Below, piece after piece: positions 1 through 6,988 of a stretch of DNA of 23,729 nucleotides. The number at the start of each line of letters is the position of its first letter. Within the stretch, counting starts at the first letter, position 1. This DNA comes from a virus. The notes beneath the pieces were generated by a model. That model saw only the letters and a program-made list of their open reading frames with translations. It did not search any database and was not told where the DNA came from. Position numbers and translations under genes: made by a program. The DNA is taken from the IMG/VR virus record IMGVR_UViG_3300025013_000119, positions 1 through 23,729 of that record. The stretch is one strand, 5' to 3'.

Positions 1-345
1 TGCGCCGGTCCACGCCTGTGCCGATACCTTGGTGTACTCGATGAGCCCGGAGCAGACGAAGACATTCTCCACGTTGGCCAGTGCCGAGTTCATCGCCAGG
101 AGGACCATGCCGTTCAGGTAGTAGATGGTGTCCACCACCGTGGCCCCGGAATGGGTGTACTTGAGCGTCCGGACGTGACAGAGTTCGTCGCGCACCTTGA
201 CGGCGCCGATGCCGACAAGCGGGAGCGCTGCGGTGACCGGTTCGATTATCCCGGCCATGGCGAGACCGGCGCAGAGAACGACCACCGCGATTATGATGAC
301 CTGGAGAACTGTAATTTTGCCAAGAAGCCTTTTCAGATGTTCCAT
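1..345 (-). CDS. DUF2190-like capsid cement (decoration) protein, partial at the window edge
   Basis: Reading leftward from an ATG at 345, 115 codons are open to the window edge with no stop, so the C-terminus is missing. Residues about 56-115 (KYTHSGATVVDTIYYLNGMV, then VFVCSGLIEYTKVSAQAWTG) follow the pattern of DUF2190 capsid cement proteins, small beta-rich proteins that bind the outside of phage capsids. Residues 12-32 are strongly hydrophobic and end LAMAG, like a signal peptide or membrane segment, which is unusual for a capsid protein. A GGGGGA ribosome site lies upstream of the ATG. It follows the protease-scaffold gene by 60 bp in the late operon, where a decoration or capsid gene is expected. 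The family call rests on pattern memory only. Confidence 0.6.
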   Translation of the reverse strand, partial: MEHLKRLLGKITVLQVIIIAVVVLCAGLAMAGIIEPVTAALPLVGIGAVKVRDELCHVRTLKYTHSGATVVDTIYYLNGMVLLAMNSALANVENVFVCSGLIEYTKVSAQAWTGA

Positions 346-405
346 ATCGTTTTCCCCCTGGGAACATGGCCGAGGCGCGGGCCTCAAACCAATGATGTTT
401 GACGG

Positions 406-876
406 TTAGCGGCCGGTGGTGCCGAACAGCTCGTTATGCTCGGGCCTGGAAAAGTCCTTCTTCCCGGTGACGGACTTGGACTTCTCCTCCCCTTCCTTGC
501 CGTGCTTTTCCCGGTCCGACTGGTCCTTGCCGGTGAAGACGGCATGGGTCGGGAACTTCTCCCTGGCGCGGGTCTCGTACTTGTCGCGCTGGGCCTTGAG
601 GCGGGCAATCGGGACGGTCTTGAGGAAATCCTCCTCCTCCTTCTTCGCCTTCTCGTCGTCCGTAATCTCGCCGATCAGCGCCGCGAACTTGACCATGTCG
701 GCGATCAAATCATCACGATAGGCTTTGCCATCGTCGGCGAGCGGTTTCAGCTCGTTAATCGTGGCGTCCTTGCCGGCCAGCATCGTCTTGATTTCGTTCA
801 GGAGCGTCTCCTCGCTGATGTCCACCGCCAGCGACTTACCGGAAAGGCTCCCGATTCCTGCAATCAAAATTTTCAT
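406..876 (-). CDS. Nested scaffold protein, internal in-frame start within the protease gene
   Basis: Inside the protease gene, codon 219 is an ATG (876) preceded by GGGAGGA seven bases upstream, a far stronger ribosome site than an internal codon would have by chance. Translation from here gives a 156-aa protein beginning MKILIAGIGSLSGKSL and consisting of the helical, charged scaffold part only. This is the arrangement known from lambda C/Nu3 and related phages, where a separate scaffold is made from the 3' half of the protease gene so that scaffold is in excess over protease. The inference rests on the ribosome site, the reading frame and the domain boundary; no expression evidence is available. 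Confidence 0.6.
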   Translation of the reverse strand: MKILIAGIGSLSGKSLAVDISEETLLNEIKTMLAGKDATINELKPLADDGKAYRDDLIADMVKFAALIGEITDDEKAKKEEEDFLKTVPIARLKAQRDKYETRAREKFPTHAVFTGKDQSDREKHGKEGEEKSKSVTGKKDFSRPEHNELFGTTGR

Positions 877-1530
877 GTCTGTTCCTCCCTCCATTTCTCT
901 GTTTTTATCGAAAGCCTTTTGGGCCGTGGCGCCCGGTTGCGCGCCGAGCCAAACGAGTGAGCCTTCAAGCGCCTCCCCGGGGGAGACGTACTGGTAGTAC
1001 TTAGTGGGGCCTGTGGGGGTTTCCCTGACCGCCCGGCAGTCTGCAGCAGCAAACCCGATTGAGCAGTGGTCACAGACGCCGCCGTCGATCTGCTGGGTCA
1101 GTTCCTCGTTGCTGGGGGTCTTCACCATGTAGGCCCACGACCACAGCACTTTGCAGCGGTCAACGCCGTCCGGCATGCGGGGATCGATCCCCGTGAGAGC
1201 CTTGAACTGCTCGCAGCTCATCTCCTCGGTCGATGCGTCAAACCATTTGCCTCTAGGCAGGTCCCGCCTGTTGTGCCCGGCGAGCAGCGACTTGCCCGGC
1301 ATGGTGGCGGCGAACTGGTCCAGCATCTCGTTGGGGAAACACTCGTTGTCCCGGTCGATGCAGTTGTGCGCCATCAGGAACTTGCGCACGAAGACCTGCT
1401 CGGCGGTCAAGGGGGCAAGGGCATAGTTGTTGATCATCGCCAGCATCCCGGCGGTGACCTCGGCCCCCATCCCGCTCCCCTTGAAGCCGATGACCTTTGC
1501 ACCGATCTTCTTAGCCGGCATCTTCGGCAC
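406..1530 (-). CDS. Prohead protease with C-terminal scaffold domain
   Basis: A 374-aa protein with two parts. Residues 40-205 look like an HK97-type (U35/S78) prohead protease: a GHNRR segment supplies the likely catalytic His86, CSIGF supplies Ser157, and EGSLVWLGAQPGA (189-201) matches the usual motif near the end of the protease fold. Residues about 235-374 are charged, helical and Lys/Glu-rich, as in internal scaffolds that are cut away during capsid maturation. The start is GTG at 1530 with AAGGA five bases upstream; an ATG at 1521 is the alternative. It overlaps the upstream 129-aa gene by 10-20 bases. Established for the family: the protease trims scaffold and capsid after prohead assembly. 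The cleavage sites are not predictable here. Confidence 0.8.
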   Translation of the reverse strand: MPKMPAKKIGAKVIGFKGSGMGAEVTAGMLAMINNYALAPLTAEQVFVRKFLMAHNCIDRDNECFPNEMLDQFAATMPGKSLLAGHNRRDLPRGKWFDASTEEMSCEQFKALTGIDPRMPDGVDRCKVLWSWAYMVKTPSNEELTQQIDGGVCDHCSIGFAAADCRAVRETPTGPTKYYQYVSPGEALEGSLVWLGAQPGATAQKAFDKNREMEGGTDMKILIAGIGSLSGKSLAVDISEETLLNEIKTMLAGKDATINELKPLADDGKAYRDDLIADMVKFAALIGEITDDEKAKKEEEDFLKTVPIARLKAQRDKYETRAREKFPTHAVFTGKDQSDREKHGKEGEEKSKSVTGKKDFSRPEHNELFGTTGR

Positions 1531-1900
1531 CTATTTCCTTGCCGTCCCTGAACCAGACCTTGACGGCTTTGCTGTCGCGCATGGTCACGACGTGAGTGGC
1601 GCCGGCGGTGTCAAAGCCCTGTTTCGGCTCGGTCCTGGGCAGCGCGGGGTCGGTCTTTTCCGCATGGTCCGCGGCGGGCGTTTCTGCCGGAGGCTTTGCG
1701 CCCTTGGTCGCGGAAGCCTTGCCGCCCTTGGCCACAACTTTTGCCTGCTTCACCTGGGGTTTCTCCTCAGGCTTCTTTACCCCGAGGTCGGCGGCTTCCG
1801 GCCTTTTCTGCAGGGAAGCGAGCTCGGCCTGTTCCTCGGCACTGAGCCCCGGTTTGTCTTTCAGCTCTTCCAGCCGCAGGGCTTCTTCGGCATTCAACAT
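1511..1900 (-). CDS. Hypothetical late phage protein (129 aa)
   Basis: Not recognised. The first 30 residues are acidic and helical (MLNAEEALRLEELKDKPGL, then SAEEQAELASLQKR). Residues about 40-90 are a low-complexity Lys/Ala/Pro linker. The last 30 (THVVTMRDSKAVKVWFRDGK) look like a small beta-hairpin domain. The ATG at 1900 has an AAAGGAG site eight bases upstream. The gene sits between the portal fusion and the protease, overlapping the latter, so it is probably a minor head or assembly protein. Such N-helix, linker, C-hairpin layouts occur in adaptor or decoration proteins, but no specific role is assigned. Confidence 0.65.
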   Translation of the reverse strand: MLNAEEALRLEELKDKPGLSAEEQAELASLQKRPEAADLGVKKPEEKPQVKQAKVVAKGGKASATKGAKPPAETPAADHAEKTDPALPRTEPKQGFDTAGATHVVTMRDSKAVKVWFRDGKEIGAEDAG

Positions 1901-1924
1901 AGAGATCTCCTTTGGTCCCGCCGG

Positions 1925-2023
1925 TCAGGCGGTCTTTTTCCCCTCGACACCTGAGCCCTGGAAGTCTTTGCATCCCGGCTTTACCGATGTGGCGGTGATT
2001 TTCTTGACCTGTCCCTGTTTCAT
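1925..2023 (-). CDS. 32-residue late microprotein
   Basis: A short gene with an ATG at 2023 and a GAGAGG ribosome site six bases upstream. It encodes 32 residues, basic and glycine-containing (MKQGQVKKITATSVKPGC, then KDFQGSGVEGKKTA). It is the first gene after the candidate late promoter at 2050-2097 and lies 24 bases before the next start codon, in the same direction. Small basic proteins of this kind are common between portal and protease genes in phages. The function is unknown. It was accepted because of its position, ribosome site and spacing. Confidence 0.5.
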   Translation of the reverse strand: MKQGQVKKITATSVKPGCKDFQGSGVEGKKTA

Positions 2024-2049
2024 AATCGTCCTCTCATTCAATGTTCCGA

Positions 2050-2097
2050 GCATTACCATGGATCAAGGACATGTTCTGGCAGATCAGGACACTATTT
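2050..2097 (-). promoter_or_regulatory. Candidate activator-dependent late promoter A (capsid block)
   Basis: A 35-bp element (2063-2097) repeats at 6952-6986 with 32 of 35 identical bases. It contains an imperfect dyad, TGTTC-N10-GGACA on the plus strand (2072-2091). Seventeen bases from the dyad, in the minus direction, is an extended -10, TGG-TAATGC (hexamer 2055-2050). There is no consensus -35. The predicted start is near 2043, 20 bases before the 32-aa gene, and the dyad would be centred about -38.5. It directly abuts the portal-fusion stop codon. Mor/C-family activators bind dyads next to -35 in promoters of this type, and such a gene lies at 7502-7768. The binding itself is inference. 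Confidence 0.55.
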
Positions 2098-4265
2098 CAC
2101 TGTCTGAGCGCCTGGCAGATAGGGCAGGCATCCGGCGCCGGTGTGAATGCCATGACCAGCTTGCCGTCGATCTCTTTCACAGTGTTCGCACAGCGGCAGT
2201 GCGGGTGGGTGTCCCGGCCGGCGATGATGGTTTTACTGACATCGACGCCGCGTTCGCCCCATTCGTCTTTCTTGGCGGTCTCGGCGCTGATAGCCATCTC
2301 CGTCCGTGCCAGGCGCTCCCAGTTGCTGTTCTGGTCCCCGAAAAGCTTTTTCAGCCGGGCGGACACTGAGAGTGGGTTGCTCCCGGCCAGCATGTGCGCC
2401 TCCATCTCCGGGATGATCTTGTTCACGATGGCCTTGGTGGCGTTGTCCTTGAGGAGATCGAAACCGTTTTTCACCAGCTCCTCGTAAACGCCCCTGTTGT
2501 TCAGGATGTCCAGGATAGGACGCTCCGCTCCGACCATCTCGGCCGCCTGGATCAGCCCCAGCGAGTAGCTCTCGCCGTAGTAGGACCGGAGAGGGGAGTT
2601 CGGGTCGTCGGGGACGTACTGCCCGATGTAGCCCTTCAGATCCTCCATGATCGCGGCGCGCTGTTCCGAGGAAAGGGTAAAGGTCTCGGGCAGGAGGTCC
2701 TCGGGCGCCTTGGCCGCGCGCTGCCCCATGGCGAGGGCGATGCTGGCGTTGTCCAGTTTGCAGACCGTCATCACCCGCTGGTGCATCTCCGACCAGGTCG
2801 CCTTTACCTCATCCTCATAGCGGGTCTCCACCGCATCCAGTTGCGGCCAAGGCACGGGGCGTTCCAGTTCCTTGACCCCGGTGACCGATTTGCAGCCGCA
2901 GGCGCAGCCGTGGGCGTGCTTCGCTGCCTTTTTAGGCGGGGTGGGCGCTGCCGGGACGTTGATGGCCGCCGTGGCGTTCATCTGGTCCGCCTGTGCGTTC
3001 AGGAAACGGGCCTGAGCTTGGGCCACCAGGTCGCGCAGGTTCGGCGTCTCGAAGATGATCCCCCAGTCGCCGGGCCGGTCCAGGCTGGTCGTGACGCTTT
3101 TCCAGCTGCGGCCGCGCAGGCGCAGGAAGGCGGAGAAGAGCCGGATGAACTCCGGCAACATGGCGAGCTGGCGGATCTTGGCGTCCTGCAGGGCGGCCTC
3201 TATCTGCAGAGTCGCGGGGCGCTCCCCGGTAGACCATTGGAAGCCGAACAGCATAGGGGGGAGACCGGTCTTGCTCACGATCTGCTCCAGCACATGGCGC
3301 GCGGGGATATCCATGGCGAGGATCTGGTTGTCCGCGCCGATGACGGTGATCGTCATGTCGGCGTCGGCTGAGACCGCAGTGACAAAATCCGAGCTGTGCC
3401 CCTTGCGCTTGGCGCGGAAGGCGTTGCTCACATCGGTCTGGATCTTCTGCCGGCGCGCCTCCAGGTCGACGCCGCCCAGGTCCCGCTTGTTGGTCTTGTA
3501 CTTGACGAACAGCGACGGGTCGCCAAAACGCTCCCACGAGTTCTTGGTGGTGTTCTGGATGGTCATCAGGATCTGCGCGCAAAACTCCATGGAGCGCATC
3601 AGCGAGACGCCATAGGGGTCCGTATTCTCGTTGTTGATGGAGAAATAGAGCTTGTTCGACGGGTCCAGCTTCACTTCCCAGCCGCTGTCGACGTAGACGG
3701 CCTGGTTGTAGGTGGCGCTCAGCAGGCGCTCGGGGAGGGTCCCGGGGGATTGGTAGCGTGTGATGTTGGAGGGGAGGGCGGTGTTCACGTAGCGGTACCA
3801 CGGCTCCGTGCGGCCGTCGGCGGTGCGGCGGAAGAAGATCTGCTTGGAATCCGGCACGCGCAGCTCCGCGATGTCCTTCATGTCCTTGGTGGCGACGAAC
3901 TCGGGGAGGGAAAAGCCCTGCTCGAACTTTTCGTTGCTGCAGTTCTCCAGGAAAGCGTGGATCCCTTTCTGGTGATCGTTCACCGGGACGTGCAGGGAGA
4001 AGTCTTCCAGCTCTTTCACCAGGGCGGGGTTGTCGCCGATGATCTTTATGGTGCCGTCCAGCGAGATCAGGCGCCGGATCGCCGAATCTATCACCGGGAT
4101 ACCCTCGCGCATCGCCTCGTAGAAGTCGCCGGAGACCTTGCGCAGGTGGTAATCCTGGAACCAAGCGGTAAGCGGCCCCTGGGGGGAAGTCGGCGTGTAC
4201 TGCGGGCGGGTGGCGATATCCGCCGCCCCTTTTGCGCGCCCTATCTCAAAACCGAAAAGCTTCAT
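2097..4265 (-). CDS. Portal protein fused to a Mu F-like head morphogenesis domain
   Basis: A 722-aa protein. Residues 1-430 resemble the Mu gp29/DUF935 portal family, which forms the dodecameric DNA channel at one capsid vertex. Useful landmarks are FYEAMREGIPVIDSAIRRL (48-66), the PYGVSLMRSMEF region (217-228) and TGLPPMLFG (333-341). Residues about 475-720 match the Mu gp30/SPP1 gp7 (Phage_Mu_F) minor head protein family, with ARTEMAISAE (653-662) and the HPHCRC motif (687-692). Between them lies a Pro/Ala/Lys linker and a Cys cluster, GCACGC (453-458). A second pair, CPIC, is at 714-717. In Mu these are two genes, so the single chain is notable. The gene starts 20 bases after the terminase stop. 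Confidence 0.85.
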   Translation of the reverse strand: MKLFGFEIGRAKGAADIATRPQYTPTSPQGPLTAWFQDYHLRKVSGDFYEAMREGIPVIDSAIRRLISLDGTIKIIGDNPALVKELEDFSLHVPVNDHQKGIHAFLENCSNEKFEQGFSLPEFVATKDMKDIAELRVPDSKQIFFRRTADGRTEPWYRYVNTALPSNITRYQSPGTLPERLLSATYNQAVYVDSGWEVKLDPSNKLYFSINNENTDPYGVSLMRSMEFCAQILMTIQNTTKNSWERFGDPSLFVKYKTNKRDLGGVDLEARRQKIQTDVSNAFRAKRKGHSSDFVTAVSADADMTITVIGADNQILAMDIPARHVLEQIVSKTGLPPMLFGFQWSTGERPATLQIEAALQDAKIRQLAMLPEFIRLFSAFLRLRGRSWKSVTTSLDRPGDWGIIFETPNLRDLVAQAQARFLNAQADQMNATAAINVPAAPTPPKKAAKHAHGCACGCKSVTGVKELERPVPWPQLDAVETRYEDEVKATWSEMHQRVMTVCKLDNASIALAMGQRAAKAPEDLLPETFTLSSEQRAAIMEDLKGYIGQYVPDDPNSPLRSYYGESYSLGLIQAAEMVGAERPILDILNNRGVYEELVKNGFDLLKDNATKAIVNKIIPEMEAHMLAGSNPLSVSARLKKLFGDQNSNWERLARTEMAISAETAKKDEWGERGVDVSKTIIAGRDTHPHCRCANTVKEIDGKLVMAFTPAPDACPICQALRQ

Positions 4266-4284
4266 GTGTATCTCTCCTTTTGAT

Positions 4285-6060
4285 CTACCCGCAGGCGAAC
4301 AGGTCTTCTTCCTCGTGCCCCGGGAGCAGACAGCGCAGAGTCAGCACCCGATCGGCATCGATCACGTGGTCGTCCAGGTCCTTGAAGATCCGGTGACGCT
4401 GCCCCTGCCGGGAGGTGTGGTTCGGGTACATCAGCATGATGTCCGGATCGTAGGGGTACTCCAGCTCCTGGCGCTGCATCTTTGCGGTCAGGAAGTCGGT
4501 GGAAAGTTCCTTGGCCGTGAGCTTGACCGGCTTTTGGGTGTGCTTGTCGATGATCACCTCGCCGTCCTCGTTCACGGCGTCATAGGTGCTGCCGAACTGG
4601 AAGCCGGTCAAACGGTCCTCATAGCGCTTGGCCGCGTACTGCTCCTGCCCCTGGAGGATATGCACGACGGCGGACCCGGCGTTGCCGAAGTCGAGCCCGA
4701 GCCCCATGGTGTTTTTGCCGCTGTCGAAGACATCGTCCAGGGCGTCGATAGCATCGGCCTGCTGGTCGTAGCTCACCCCCTTCAACTGCACCCGGGCGAT
4801 GAGGCGATGCACCTTGCCGATCACCACCTTGACAAAGAGCTCGGTAGGGTCCTGGCTAAAGCCGAGGTCGCCGCCGAGGAAGGTAAGCCCGGGGATGCCG
4901 GAGAAGAAAGCCTTGATCTCCCGGGAGATGTCGAAGTCGCCCTTCGGCACGCGCCGGTCCTCAAGCGTGACCGGTTCCGGCTTGCCGAGCTGGCCGTCCA
5001 CCATGGGGGCGCGCAGCTCGTAGCCGTAGAGGGAGATTTCGTTCGCCGAGTCGTCTACAAAGATTTTCAGGCAGCGGTACTCCCGGATGTCCTTCAGGAG
5101 CTGTTCGAATTTCTTCCAGGGGAAGACGCTGTTCTCCGGATCGCCCCATTCACCAAGGACCGCCTGCCGGTACCCGGAGCTGTCCTCGCCGTGGTACTGC
5201 TCGATGTAGAAGCGACGGCGGTCCGGTGTCCAGTAGGGCGCCGGCTGCAGGGTCTTGGCCCACTTGTAGAGGGTGAAGTCGGTGGGGGAGCCTTTTACCA
5301 CCTCGGTTTCGGTCGATGCCTTGATTTTCCCCTCGGCGCGGGCGCAGAGCTTGAAGTGCATGCAGGAGCGGTCGCCGTCGGGCATGCCGTAGAGCTTGAA
5401 GACCGCGCCCGGCTCGCCACGGCCCCAGAACTCGGTGAAGATCTTGTCGTTCTTCGCCTTTGGCGTTTCGTCGAAGATGCAGAAGGTCTTGGCGTGCACG
5501 CCACGCAGCTGCGTGCCGTCGTGACCGCAGGTTCTGATGTCCAGCTCGAAGCGGTTGGAGAACTTCAGGAAGTGGTGCGGCTGTTTGCGGTGCTCGATCA
5601 GACACTTCTTGAGCGAAGGGCTGTTTGACAGTTGGTCGGTGATGCCGTCCACGATCTCCAGCGTGTGCACCGACTGCGGCGCCGTCATGAGGCCGCTGCC
5701 GTTCGGATTGGTGAAGATCTCGAACAGCATGTAGGCGAGGATCTCGCGGGTTTTCCCCGTTTCGAAGCCGCACTGGTGCAGGGTGTTCCCCTGGTCGCGC
5801 AGGGAGGCCTCCTGATACTCCCAGAAGGTGTAAGGGCTCTTGCCGTCCTCCGGCGAACGCAGGAAAGCCGCAGACCAGAGCACCCGATCCGAACAGATGA
5901 TCGCCATCTGGAACTCTTCCAGGGAAGAGAAGGGGGGAGGAAATTCCCCCCTTGCTATCTGGTGCCAGGTCCAATCAAGAAACTGGAGCGTAGAGTCGAA
6001 GATCTCGTGGGGGACGATGATCTGTTTGCCGAGGTCGGCAATATGATCGAGAGGCTGCAC
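4285..6060 (-). CDS. Terminase large subunit
   Basis: The 591-aa DNA-packaging motor. The ATPase domain has Walker A GFETGKT (98-104) and Walker B FCIFDE (193-198). The RNase H-like nuclease has GGDLGFS (Asp398), GLDFGNAG (Asp457) and a downstream Asp-rich stretch (561-570), the three acidic positions expected. It pumps DNA into the prohead through the portal and cuts the concatemer. The start is GTG at 6060, sharing one base with the TAG stop of the small-subunit gene, with GGAAGGGA just upstream. This arrangement implies coupled translation. Length and motif order are normal for Mu gp28-type and related large terminases. The packaging mode (headful or cos) cannot be read from this sequence. 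Confidence 0.93.
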   Translation of the reverse strand: MQPLDHIADLGKQIIVPHEIFDSTLQFLDWTWHQIARGEFPPPFSSLEEFQMAIICSDRVLWSAAFLRSPEDGKSPYTFWEYQEASLRDQGNTLHQCGFETGKTREILAYMLFEIFTNPNGSGLMTAPQSVHTLEIVDGITDQLSNSPSLKKCLIEHRKQPHHFLKFSNRFELDIRTCGHDGTQLRGVHAKTFCIFDETPKAKNDKIFTEFWGRGEPGAVFKLYGMPDGDRSCMHFKLCARAEGKIKASTETEVVKGSPTDFTLYKWAKTLQPAPYWTPDRRRFYIEQYHGEDSSGYRQAVLGEWGDPENSVFPWKKFEQLLKDIREYRCLKIFVDDSANEISLYGYELRAPMVDGQLGKPEPVTLEDRRVPKGDFDISREIKAFFSGIPGLTFLGGDLGFSQDPTELFVKVVIGKVHRLIARVQLKGVSYDQQADAIDALDDVFDSGKNTMGLGLDFGNAGSAVVHILQGQEQYAAKRYEDRLTGFQFGSTYDAVNEDGEVIIDKHTQKPVKLTAKELSTDFLTAKMQRQELEYPYDPDIMLMYPNHTSRQGQRHRIFKDLDDHVIDADRVLTLRCLLPGHEEEDLFACG

Positions 6061-6893
6061 TACTTCCCTTCCTTCTTTTCTTTGGCCAGGGCGAGCGCCG
6101 CGCCGGCGCCGCGGAAGATGTCCGCGATGGTCTCGACCGCCTTGTCGTCGCTCTTCTTGCGCTCGACGGCCGCCGGGGTGATCATAAATTCAGGCATGGT
6201 GAGGCCGAACGCCTTGATCAGGTTGGAGAGGGGGAGGAGGGCGGGGTTCGGTTTCAGCTCGTAGCCGATCACCTTGCCGTCCTTGTCCATCTTTTCGCTC
6301 TTCATGTAGGGGCCGAACTCCAGGATAGCCCCCTGCAGGTCGCCGATGACCTGCAGCGTCTCCGCCATGTGCAGCGTCGTGATGTCCTTCAGGTCGTCCA
6401 GGGAGCCGTCCTTGAGCGCCTTCTCGATTGCCTTGCAGGCTTTGACCAGGTGCTCCTTGTCGCTGCAGTCCCCCCCTGGCTCCACCGCCCCCTCATCGAT
6501 GAGCGAACAGGGGAACTTGGGACAAGTCGACTTGCACGGCTTGCCCAGTCCAAGGATGCGCGACTCGGCGTACATGCCGTGGCGCCAGTTGTTGCGGGAG
6601 CTGGAGGCCTTGCCCTCCGCGGTCTTCGGGCCGGTTGAGAGTTGGGCATTGTTGCGGCGCGCGGCGAGGGCGGCCTCGGAAAGGGTATAGGAGCGTTTCT
6701 TGACCTTGAGCCGTTCGAGCACGGGGTCGATCTCGGGTTCCTCATCCGCCGGTTCCTGATCGCCGATGAGAGTCCGCTCCAACTTGAGAAGCTTGTTCAG
6801 GTCGTCGACCTTGCCGGTCTCCCCACCCTCGACCTTTTTGAAGAGCACGGCGATCTGATCGCGGGTAATACGGAGTTTTTCGGTGATATTCAT
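6060..6893 (-). CDS. Terminase small subunit (P27-like C-terminus)
   Basis: A 277-aa protein directly upstream of and overlapping the large terminase, the usual place of the DNA-recognition subunit. Residues 208-243 (VIGYELKPNPALLPLSNLIK, then AFGLTMPEFMITPAAV) match the end of P27-type small terminases. Residues 79-111 hold a TGPKTAEGKASSSRNNWRHG motif seen in many phage proteins. Four cysteines (120, 124, 129, 143) could bind a metal, which is unusual for small terminases. The start ATG at 6893 has its ribosome site GAGGG inside the 3' arm of the hairpin at 6896-6939, so translation is probably controlled by RNA structure. The function is inferred from context plus the C-terminal motif. Confidence 0.75.
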   Translation of the reverse strand: MNITEKLRITRDQIAVLFKKVEGGETGKVDDLNKLLKLERTLIGDQEPADEEPEIDPVLERLKVKKRSYTLSEAALAARRNNAQLSTGPKTAEGKASSSRNNWRHGMYAESRILGLGKPCKSTCPKFPCSLIDEGAVEPGGDCSDKEHLVKACKAIEKALKDGSLDDLKDITTLHMAETLQVIGDLQGAILEFGPYMKSEKMDKDGKVIGYELKPNPALLPLSNLIKAFGLTMPEFMITPAAVERKKSDDKAVETIADIFRGAGAALALAKEKKEGK

Positions 6894-6895
6894 GT

Positions 6896-6939
6896 AAAAA
6901 GGCCCTCACGGCGGATAGATTTCCACGCCATGAGGGCCT
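6896..6939 (-). terminator. Terminator-like hairpin covering the ribosome site of the small terminase gene
   Basis: On the minus strand, 6939-6926 pairs with 6913-6900 over 14 bp (one G-U pair) around a 12-base loop. The stem ends in a run of five Ts (6900-6896), three bases before the ATG at 6893. It would stop transcription arriving from the Mor-like gene region. The same 3' arm carries the only ribosome site (GAGGG, 6907-6903). The candidate promoter B would start RNA near 6932, inside the 5' arm, deleting the lower half of the stem and freeing the site. Confidence 0.7.
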
Positions 6940-6986
6940 ACTTATCAGATTTCAAGGTCTTGTTCGGGCAGATCAGGACACTATTT
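6939..6986 (-). promoter_or_regulatory. Candidate activator-dependent late promoter B (terminase block)
   Basis: Second copy of the 35-bp element of 2063-2097 (here 6952-6986). The dyad TGTTC-N10-GGACA is at 6961-6980. At the same 17-base distance is an extended -10, TGA-TAAGTA (hexamer 6944-6939). The element sits between the stop of the Cys-rich gene and the small terminase gene. The predicted start is near 6932. Two copies with identical internal spacing, each between a stop codon and a late block, argue for a shared promoter rather than chance similarity. Confidence 0.6.
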
Positions 6987-6988
6987 TG

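Noticed and set aside
370-400. Small GAGGC/GCCTC hairpin before the cement-protein gene as a terminator
   Set aside because: Only five base pairs and no T-run follows on the minus strand.
2394-3371. Rightward 325-codon frame opposite the portal fusion
   Set aside because: Low-complexity Arg/Gly/Leu-rich translation; the minus strand matches portal and Mu F-like families.
4195-5628. Long rightward open frame of 477 codons opposite the large terminase
   Set aside because: It is the mirror of a high-G+C coding gene; the minus strand has clear Walker and nuclease motifs, while the plus translation is Val/Leu/Gly-rich with no ribosome site logic.
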